Assembly: GCA_934274515.1 (NCBI GenBank)
Contig: CAKQTC010000003.1
Span: forward strand, 112,138-176,137
Source: an uncultured Clostridia bacterium
GTDB lineage: Bacteria; Bacillota; Clostridia; Christensenellales; DTU072
Direction: 5' to 3'
DNA length: 64,000 nt
The position numbers were made by a program, and so were the translations under genes. The notes under the pieces are model-generated. The model was not told where the DNA came from. It was given only the letters and a program-made list of their open reading frames with translations, and made no database searches. Below, piece by piece: positions 58,839 through 64,000 of the stretch. Position 1 is the stretch's first letter. Each line of letters begins with the position of its first letter.

Positions 58839-59858
58839 CTAGATTATTATCATATTTTTCGGGCTTTTTGTCAAGTTTATTACGCCCGATTTATTGAAAA
58901 TAATCATATCTTCTATTCTCACGCCGAATTTTTCGGGGAAATACAATCCGGGTTCTACCGTCACTACCATATTGTCTTCCATTATATCGTCCGAAATACG
59001 CGATGCGCGCGGTGCTTCGTGTACGTCGAGACCGACGCCGTGTCCGAGCGAGTGTATGAAGTATTCGTCAAGACTGTTTTCGGCAAAATAATTTCTCGCC
59101 ATAGAGTCGAGTTCTTTTCCGGTCATTCCAGAATGTGCGATACCTATTGCCATTTCCTGTGCAGTAAGGACGTGGTTATATATTTTTTTCTGCTCTTCGT
59201 CAGGCGTTCCGAAGAACACGGTTCTGGTCATATCCGAGCAGTAATTGCGATATTTGGCTCCAAAGTCCATCGTTATCATTGTACCCGGCGTAAGACGTTT
59301 TTCCGACCTTTCGGCGTGCGGTTTGCTACCGTTTGCTCCGAAAGCGACGATGGACGTAAACGCCAAATCGTCCGCACCGTTGACGTAAAGCAGGCTTTCG
59401 AGCGTGCCGGCAAGTTCGATTTCGGATATTCCTTCTTTTATCACGTTAAGTATATCCTTAAAAGTTTTGTCGGTGATTTCTTGCGCTTTTTCGATAAGTT
59501 CTATTTCTTGCGGCGATTTTACGGAGCGAATTTTGCTTATTCTTTGGTCGACGTGATAAAATTTTTCAACGCCGTCCTCGGTAAGCAAGGAAAAAACATC
59601 GTGCGTAAGACTGCCTTCTATCCCTAAGGTTTTGATACCGCTAGTCTTGAAAAAGTCGTGAAGTTCTTTTACGTTTTTGATGGTAAAACTTTTAAGAGTT
59701 GCCGCCGCTTCTTCCAAATACCGTTCGTCGGTAAAGTAAAATTTTTCGTTGTTTGTGAATAGTGCGTAGGCGTCGGAATTTTTCATTCCGGTGAAGTAAA
59801 AAAGATTGCTCGGTGAAGCGATAAAAACCGCTTCGTTGTCGTTAATAAGTGTATTCAT
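58839..59858 (-). CDS. pepP: Xaa-Pro aminopeptidase (M24)
   Basis: 339 residues. A creatinase-type N-terminal domain (1-115) is followed by the pita-bread metallopeptidase domain: MDFGAKYRNYCSDMTRTVFFG (metal Asp pair), HSLGHGVGLDVHEAPR (His), and the Glu residues in TVEPGLYF and GVRIEDMI. It removes N-terminal residues preceding proline. It is upstream of efp, as in many Bacillota. The -10 box is 6 nt from the ATG with no Shine-Dalgarno, so the mRNA is predicted to be leaderless. Confidence 0.95.
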   Translation of the reverse strand: MNTLINDNEAVFIASPSNLFYFTGMKNSDAYALFTNNEKFYFTDERYLEEAAATLKSFTIKNVKELHDFFKTSGIKTLGIEGSLTHDVFSLLTEDGVEKFYHVDQRISKIRSVKSPQEIELIEKAQEITDKTFKDILNVIKEGISEIELAGTLESLLYVNGADDLAFTSIVAFGANGSKPHAERSEKRLTPGTMITMDFGAKYRNYCSDMTRTVFFGTPDEEQKKIYNHVLTAQEMAIGIAHSGMTGKELDSMARNYFAENSLDEYFIHSLGHGVGLDVHEAPRASRISDDIMEDNMVVTVEPGLYFPEKFGVRIEDMIIFNKSGVINLTKSPKNMIII

Positions 59859-59864
59859 ACTATG

Positions 59865-59893
59865 ATTATAGTATGAAAGTCTGTCTTTGTCAA
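59865..59893 (-). promoter_or_regulatory. Consensus promoter of pepP-efp
   Basis: Minus strand TTGACA (59893-59888), 17 bp, TATAAT (59870-59865): both hexamers perfect. CATAGT is all that separates the -10 box from the ATG. Confidence 0.9.
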
Positions 59894-59929
59894 TCTTTCC
59901 GCGTTTTTTACTGTTTTATGATATTTAAT

Positions 59930-60298
59930 TTAATTTTTTGACTTTGATTTAGAAATAAGCGCAATGACAAATCCGATAAAAATAGCACCCGAAAGCCCTG
60001 CGCTTGCCGCCTTGACGCCGCCCGTAAGCGCACCGAAAAAACCGCTTTCTTTTGCGCCTTCTATCGCCCCTTTGGCAAGATTACTTCCAAACCCTAATAT
60101 AGGTATCGTAGCGCCTGCTTGCGCAAAGTCCTTGACGTATTTGAATACGCCCGCCGCTTCGAGTATAACGCCGATTAAAAGGAAAGTTACGAGTATTCTC
60201 GCAGGCGTCATTTTTGTCAAATTTATTAAAATCTGTCCGATTAAACATATTCCGCCGCCTACGGCGAAAACTTTAAGATAGGTCAAAAAAATTTCCAT
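59930..60298 (-). CDS. spoVAE: Stage V sporulation protein AE
   Basis: 122 residues, four hydrophobic helices. FAVGGGICLIGQILINLTKMTPARILVTFLLIGVILEAAGVF and GFGSNLAKGAIEGAKESGFFGALTGGVKAASAGL are the SpoVAE/SpoVAEb pattern. It is a membrane part of the dipicolinic acid channel of the forespore. Last gene of the spoVAC-AD-AE unit. Confidence 0.94.
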   Translation of the reverse strand: MEIFLTYLKVFAVGGGICLIGQILINLTKMTPARILVTFLLIGVILEAAGVFKYVKDFAQAGATIPILGFGSNLAKGAIEGAKESGFFGALTGGVKAASAGLSGAIFIGFVIALISKSKSKN

Positions 60299-60301
60299 AA
60301 T

Positions 60302-61303
60302 CTATATCACCTCAATGCTCACCGCGTGCGCTATCGACGGTATCGATTCTCCTTGTAAACTTGAAGTTTTCGAAAGCAATGCGCCGGTAGGAACGAGCAG
60401 AACTTTTTTTAATTGTCCGTTTTTTAATTTTGAATATATATAGCCGTTAAAGACAAGTCCGCTGCAACAAGCGCCGCTCCCGCCTTGTTCGACCTTTTGC
60501 GCTTCGCGATTATATATCAGAACGCCGCAGTCTTCGTAGTTCCTGCTTAAATCCACTCCCTTATCATGTGCCATTTTCTTTAACAGCCTGCTTCCGGCAT
60601 GCCCTAAATCGCCTGTAAATATCATATCGTAATAGTCAACCGTTCTGTTCGTGTCGCTTAGATGCGACATTATAGTATCTAACGCCGCCGGCGCCATTGC
60701 CGCGCCCATATTGTTTGCGTCGGTTACTCCGAAATCGACGACTTTTCCGACGGTTCCGCACGTTATGGCAATGCCGCTTTTATTTTCCCCCTCGAGCAGA
60801 GACGCAGACCCGCCCGTTACCGTCCATTGCGATAACGGCGTCCTAGGTGCACCCAGTTCGAGCGGATTCCGATATTGCCTTTCTGCCGTGGCAAAATGAC
60901 TCGAAACCGAACAAATTACTCTATCCATTAATCTTGCGGAAACCATGGAAGAACCGAGTATAAGTCCTTCGGCAAAAGTCGCGCACGCATTATAAATTCC
61001 AAAATAAGGTACGTCTATTTCTCGCATCGAAAAGTTTCCGCCGATTATTTCGTCCATAAGGTCGCCGCAAAAACAACAATCAACTTCGTCTGCAGTAATT
61101 TTTGCACGGTTAAGCAACTGTTTTATCGCGTAAGTGTGAATTTTAATTTCGGCGTGTTCGTGACTTTTTTCTTTTAACAAATCGTCTTTCAACACGTTGT
61201 TAAAATACGAACTTAACGGACCTTCCCCTTCTTTGGGACCAGCGATTGTTGCCGTTTCGTTAATAAAAACGGGTTTTTCAAAGATTAAAGTTTGATTTTT
61301 CAT
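60302..61303 (-). CDS. spoVAD: Stage V sporulation protein AD
   Basis: 333 residues with a thiolase-like fold. GPLSSYFN, FCGDLMDEIIGGNF, GIYNACATFAEGLILGSSM, TGGSASLLEGE, FTGDLGHAGSRLL and QGGSGACCSGLVFNGYI are typical. In Bacillus SpoVAD binds dipicolinic acid and is required for its uptake into spores. It lies between AC and AE with 1-3 nt gaps. Confidence 0.96.
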   Translation of the reverse strand: MKNQTLIFEKPVFINETATIAGPKEGEGPLSSYFNNVLKDDLLKEKSHEHAEIKIHTYAIKQLLNRAKITADEVDCCFCGDLMDEIIGGNFSMREIDVPYFGIYNACATFAEGLILGSSMVSARLMDRVICSVSSHFATAERQYRNPLELGAPRTPLSQWTVTGGSASLLEGENKSGIAITCGTVGKVVDFGVTDANNMGAAMAPAALDTIMSHLSDTNRTVDYYDMIFTGDLGHAGSRLLKKMAHDKGVDLSRNYEDCGVLIYNREAQKVEQGGSGACCSGLVFNGYIYSKLKNGQLKKVLLVPTGALLSKTSSLQGESIPSIAHAVSIEVI

Positions 61304-61304
61304 A

Positions 61305-61754
61305 TCAAATAAACAAATAAATTATTCCGACGATAATACTTGCCGTTATTCCGAATACGATAACTGGTCCTGCTACGGAAAACATATTTGCGCACAATCC
61401 GAGCACAATACCTTCGCGTTTGTGTTCTATCGCAGGACTAACAATCGAATTTGCAAACCCCGTAATGGGAATTATGCTCCCGGCTCCGCCGAACGAACCG
61501 ATTTTGTCGTACACGCCGAATCCGGTCAATATCCCGGTGACGAGTATCATAGACATAGTCGTAAACCCTGCTACGGTTTTCTCGTCGAAAGAAGGAAAAA
61601 AATATTGATAAAGCAAGGAAAACGATTGACCGACGCAACAAATCAGACCGCCCGTTACAAACGCTTTCAACAATGTGGCAAAATGTTTGGTTTTCGGCAT
61701 TTCGCGCTTAACTTCGGCAAGATATTCCTTACTTTGCTCATTATCTAGTTTCAT
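61305..61754 (-). CDS. spoVAC: Stage V sporulation protein AC
   Basis: 149 residues with four helices. AFVTGGLICCVGQSFSLLYQYFF, VKTVAGF-type loop, GFGVYDKIGSFGGAGSIIPITGFANSIVSPAIEHKREG and LCANMFSVAGPVIVFGI are diagnostic. It acts as a mechanosensitive component of the dipicolinic acid channel in Bacillus. Shine-Dalgarno GGAGG lies in the end of the 27-codon upstream ORF. Confidence 0.95.
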   Translation of the reverse strand: MKLDNEQSKEYLAEVKREMPKTKHFATLLKAFVTGGLICCVGQSFSLLYQYFFPSFDEKTVAGFTTMSMILVTGILTGFGVYDKIGSFGGAGSIIPITGFANSIVSPAIEHKREGIVLGLCANMFSVAGPVIVFGITASIIVGIIYLFI

Positions 61755-61824
61755 TTTTCTGTTCCTCCGAAAACTGCTGTTGCGGACGATATATCTCTGT
61801 TTGCTCCGTGTATTCTTTTCTCAT
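61741..61824 (-). CDS. Possible 27-residue ORF upstream of spoVAC
   Basis: MRKEYTEQTEIYRPQQQF and nine more residues, Gln/Glu-rich and hydrophilic. GGAG is 10 nt before the ATG and the ORF overlaps spoVAC by 14 nt, an arrangement suited to translational coupling. Its Shine-Dalgarno is within a hairpin arm. Not recognised as a known protein. Confidence 0.4.
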   Translation of the reverse strand: MRKEYTEQTEIYRPQQQFSEEQKNETR

Positions 61825-61831
61825 AATAAAA

Positions 61832-61863
61832 ACGCTCCAAAGTTATTGTTTAACTCGGAGCGT
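61832..61863 (-). terminator. Terminator-like hairpin after sigF
   Basis: ACGCTCCGAGTTA pairs with TAACTTTGGAGCGT (one bulged T) over a 5-nt loop, followed by TTTTATT on the minus strand, 57 nt past the sigF stop. Its 3' arm contains the GGAG that precedes the 27-codon ORF. Confidence 0.7.
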
Positions 61864-61920
61864 GTTTTTATACAAAATATAGGGAAAATCAACTTTATAT
61901 GAATTGCCAGTATTGTCGAA

Positions 61921-62634
61921 TTAGACGAGTTCTTTTTTCATTCTTTCGAGAAGTTTTGCTTCGAGCCTGCTAATTTGAACTTGGGATACGCCTAATTCTT
62001 TTGCGATTTCGCTTTGCGTTTTATCTCGATAATAACGCAAAATTATTATTTTTTTCTCTCTTTCGTCTAATTTATCGATAATTTCACGCAAAACTAGTTT
62101 TTCTATATAATCGTCGCTACTTTCTTTACTGCAAAGTTTGTCGGCAAGCGTAAGTCCGTCTTCGTCCGTTTCGGCATAGATGGAAACCGGATATTTCGAA
62201 CTGTCCATTATGAATACGACTTCCTGTTCGTCCACGTTAAGAAATGCCGCAATTTCGGATACTGACGGTTCTTTTTGTTCTTTTTGTCGGTATTCTTCGA
62301 TAAATTTATTGATTTTTTGATTCTGTGCTTTTATAGAACGACTTACTTTAATGGCACCGTTATCCCGGATAAAACGCTTTATCTCCCCCGCAATCATCGG
62401 AACGGCATAAGTGGAAAATCTTACCCCGAAGTCGGGATTGAAATTGTTTAACGCTTTTACAAATCCGAGTGTGCCGAGTTGCACTAGGTCATCGTATTCT
62501 ATTTGTTTGTTTTGATAACGTTTGACGATACTTTTAATTAAAGGCAGATTGTTTTGCAAAAGTGCGGTTTTTGCTCCGTCATCACCTTGTTGCGCGAGTT
62601 TTATAAGTTCGGTCGTTTCTTCAACACTCAGCAT
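61921..62634 (-). CDS. sigF: RNA polymerase sporulation sigma factor F
   Basis: 237 residues. Region 2 has DDLVQLGTLGFVKALNNFNPDFGVRFSTYAVPMIAGEIKRFIRD and region 4 ends in KTQSEIAKELGVSQVQISRLEAKLLERMKKEL. The sequence alone is similar to sigma-G, but the spoIIAA-spoIIAB-sigF order identifies sigma-F, the first forespore-specific factor. It overlaps spoIIAB by 14 nt. spoVAC-AD-AE follow downstream, after a hairpin. Confidence 0.95.
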   Translation of the reverse strand: MLSVEETTELIKLAQQGDDGAKTALLQNNLPLIKSIVKRYQNKQIEYDDLVQLGTLGFVKALNNFNPDFGVRFSTYAVPMIAGEIKRFIRDNGAIKVSRSIKAQNQKINKFIEEYRQKEQKEPSVSEIAAFLNVDEQEVVFIMDSSKYPVSIYAETDEDGLTLADKLCSKESSDDYIEKLVLREIIDKLDEREKKIIILRYYRDKTQSEIAKELGVSQVQISRLEAKLLERMKKELV

Positions 62635-63058
62635 CGGTACCTGTCAAATTTTTAGTCATCGTGACAGTCGTTCCCGCACCTTTTTCGCTTACGACCGTGA
62701 GCGAATCCATAAAACTTCTCATTATGGTAAATCCCAGTCCGCTACGCTCTTCGCTTTCTTTCGTCGTGAAAAAGTCTTCCATCGCCTTCTCGACGTTGTC
62801 TATTCCTCGGCCGTAATCCGACACGGAAATCGTAAGCAATCCGTCGTTTATATGCCCTTCGATAAGTATATCGCCGTTTCCCGTGCCGCCGTAGGCATGT
62901 ACCACGCAGTTCGTCACCGCTTCGCTTACAGCCGTTCTTATATCGTTGATTATGTCGATAGTCGGGTCGCACGGTACGGTAAATCCTGCGACGACGCCCC
63001 TTACGAAACATTCGTTTGTAGGAACGGCTTTAACTCGTAACGTCATATAATTTGTCAT
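62621..63058 (-). CDS. spoIIAB: Anti-sigma F factor SpoIIAB
   Basis: 145 residues, GHKL kinase fold. N box AVSEAVTNCVVHAYGG, G1 box VSDYGRGIDNV, and SGLGFTIMRSFMDSL are clear. It binds and inhibits sigma-F and phosphorylates SpoIIAA. Shine-Dalgarno GAGGTG lies upstream of the ATG. Confidence 0.96.
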   Translation of the reverse strand: MTNYMTLRVKAVPTNECFVRGVVAGFTVPCDPTIDIINDIRTAVSEAVTNCVVHAYGGTGNGDILIEGHINDGLLTISVSDYGRGIDNVEKAMEDFFTTKESEERSGLGFTIMRSFMDSLTVVSEKGAGTTVTMTKNLTGTDAEC

Positions 63059-63062
63059 TTTT

Positions 63063-63371
63063 TCACCTCAATAACGGGATTATGCTATATAATCCGCTGA
63101 TTTTTATTACTTTGTCTATTTGTGGATTCGGCGAGCCGATGTACATAGGAATATGTCTAGCGCGAAGTTTTTTATATCGCCCGAGTATTAAACCTATTCC
63201 CGTACTGTCCATAAAACGAAGTTTGCTCATTTCGATAATAACTTTTGACGGTGACAAACTTAAAATGCGCTCGTCTATTTGGTCGCGGATTTTGTCCGCG
63301 ACGCTATGGTCGAGTTCTCCGTCGAGAATGATGTAAAGTTCGTCGCCGATTAGTTTGGTACTGACTTTCAT
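63063..63371 (-). CDS. spoIIAA: Anti-anti-sigma factor SpoIIAA
   Basis: 102 residues from the ATG at 63371, chosen because GGAGG stands 6 nt before it; the upstream in-frame extension runs into the terminator region. STAS domain with the phosphorylated serine S56 in FMDSTGIGLILGRYK. In the forespore, dephosphorylated SpoIIAA takes SpoIIAB off sigma-F. It is the first gene of the spoIIA operon. I see no clear sigma-H promoter in the 80 bp before it. Confidence 0.95.
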   Translation of the reverse strand: MKVSTKLIGDELYIILDGELDHSVADKIRDQIDERILSLSPSKVIIEMSKLRFMDSTGIGLILGRYKKLRARHIPMYIGSPNPQIDKVIKISGLYSIIPLLR

Positions 63372-63453
63372 TGCGACCTCCGTGATGATTATGATAAAAT
63401 ATTTATAACCGTAAAAAACAACGTAAAATAATGTTTTTTGTCGAAAAAACAAG

Positions 63454-63480
63454 AAAAAACCGCACTTATAATTGTGCGGA
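63454..63480 (-). terminator. Terminator after the tRNA cluster
   Basis: CCGCAC / GTGCGG stem with an 8-nt loop followed by TTTTTT on the minus strand, 57 nt past tRNA-Tyr and before spoIIAA. Confidence 0.85.
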
Positions 63481-63536
63481 AATAATATTCGGATATGTAT
63501 GGAGACAGAAAAACGACCCGAATAAATCGAGCCGTT

Positions 63537-63621
63537 TGGTGGAAGGAGATGGATTCGAACCATCGAAGTCGGTGACGGCAGATTTACAGTCTGCTCCCTT
63601 TAGCCACTCGGGAATCCTTCC
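63537..63621 (-). tRNA. tRNA-Tyr (GTA)
   Basis: Acceptor GGAAGGA/TCCTTCC, long class II variable arm, anticodon loop CTGTAAA, discriminator A and encoded CCA. Last of a minus-strand tRNA cluster. Confidence 0.95.
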
Positions 63622-63649
63622 ATATAATAAAAAAAACTTAACACAATTT

Positions 63650-63725
63650 TGGAGCTGGCTAACGGAATCGAACCATCAACCTGCTGATTACAAATCAGCT
63701 GCTCTGCCTGTTGAGCTAAGCCAGC
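63650..63725 (-). tRNA. tRNA-Thr (TGT)
   Basis: Acceptor GCTGGCT/AGCCAGC, anticodon loop TTTGTAA, T-loop TTCGATT, discriminator T, encoded CCA. Confidence 0.95.
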
Positions 63726-63729
63726 AGAA

Positions 63730-63805
63730 TGGTGCCTTGGGGCGGAGTTGAACCACCGACACGGGGATTTTCAGTCCCCTGCTCTACCAGCTGAGCTACC
63801 AAGGC
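63730..63805 (-). tRNA. tRNA-Phe (GAA)
   Basis: Acceptor GCCTTGG/CCAAGGC, anticodon stem GGGGA/TCCCC with loop CTGAAAA, encoded CCA, 4 nt from tRNA-Thr. Confidence 0.95.
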
Positions 63806-63810
63806 GAAAC

Positions 63811-63887
63811 TGGCGATCCGAATGGGGCTCGAACCCATGACCTCTAGCGTGACAGGCTAGCGTTCTAACCAGCTGAACTACCGGACC
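63811..63887 (-). tRNA. tRNA-Asp (GTC)
   Basis: Acceptor GGTCCGG with CGGATC (one G-T pair), anticodon loop CTGTCAC, T-loop TTCGAGC, discriminator G, encoded CCA. Confidence 0.93.
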
Positions 63888-63932
63888 GTATATAGAACTT
63901 AATTTATTAAGTATGTTAAGTTACAAGTTTTT

Positions 63933-64000
63933 TGGTGGGCCTTCACGGACTTGAACCGCGGACCAATCGGTTATGAGCCGACCGCTCTAACCAACTGAGC
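63933..64000 (-). tRNA. tRNA with CAT anticodon (Met or Ile2), partial
   Basis: Cut by the window edge; the 3' part has encoded CCA, T-loop TTCAAGT, and anticodon stem GTCGG/CCGAT with loop CTCATAA. CAT may be elongator Met or lysidine-modified Ile2; the missing acceptor 5' strand prevents a firm choice. Confidence 0.85.

Overview
The window is a low-GC, spore-forming Bacillota chromosome segment, most likely from the class Clostridia (inference). The evidence is a complete spoIIIAA-AH operon, spoIIAA-spoIIAB-sigF, spoVAC-AD-AE, spoIVB, a GerW/YtfJ homologue, an IspH-S1 fusion, a sodium-pumping OadA-B-G decarboxylase, and ArgR and Asp23-family genes in Clostridia-like neighbourhoods.

Layout. 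Positions 1-18,750 carry mostly + strand housekeeping genes: pheT end, U32 peptidase, mutS2, a small membrane protein, nifS-like desulfurase with thiI, then miaB-mutS-mutL-miaA and an aluminium-resistance/YnbB-like PLP enzyme. A class A PBP lies on the minus strand between the two groups. From 27,500 to the end almost everything is on the minus strand: rnhA, proC, purB; oadG-oadB-oadA-flavoprotein-cmk-ispH/S1; rluB; scpA-scpB-DUF2953-gerW-dac; a second dac; spoIVB; argR-recN; tlyA, ispA, xseA-xseB, folD, nusB, asp23; spoIIIA; efp, pepP; spoVA; spoIIA-sigF; and a five-tRNA cluster. Gene orientation converges from both sides on about 24.3 kb.

The unusual part is at that convergence point. A complete microvirus (gokushovirus-type ssDNA phage) prophage of about 5.05 kb occupies 19,245-24,318, with all core genes intact: HUH replication initiator VP4, pilot VP2, major capsid VP1, scaffold VP3, ORF5-type nonstructural protein and a tiny basic RGGIR-ending DNA-binding protein, plus two small unidentified ORFs. 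It is bounded by a 22-bp direct repeat. The right copy belongs to a perfect 38-bp palindrome (two 16-bp arms around a 6-bp centre) with the architecture of a dif site. A XerS-like tyrosine recombinase starts 446 bp further on. I infer that this is the chromosome terminus, that the host uses a single-recombinase Xer/dif system, and that the phage carries no integrase and integrates by using host Xer.

Expression signals of note: several host genes (miaB, the xer gene, pepP, the asp23-like gene) have a good promoter whose -10 box lies only 6-9 nt before the ATG, with no Shine-Dalgarno, implying leaderless mRNAs. The S1 half of the IspH-S1 fusion has its own internal ribosome-binding site. At spoIIIAA and at a 27-codon ORF ahead of spoVAC, a terminator-like hairpin abuts the start codon and its 3' arm supplies the likely Shine-Dalgarno.
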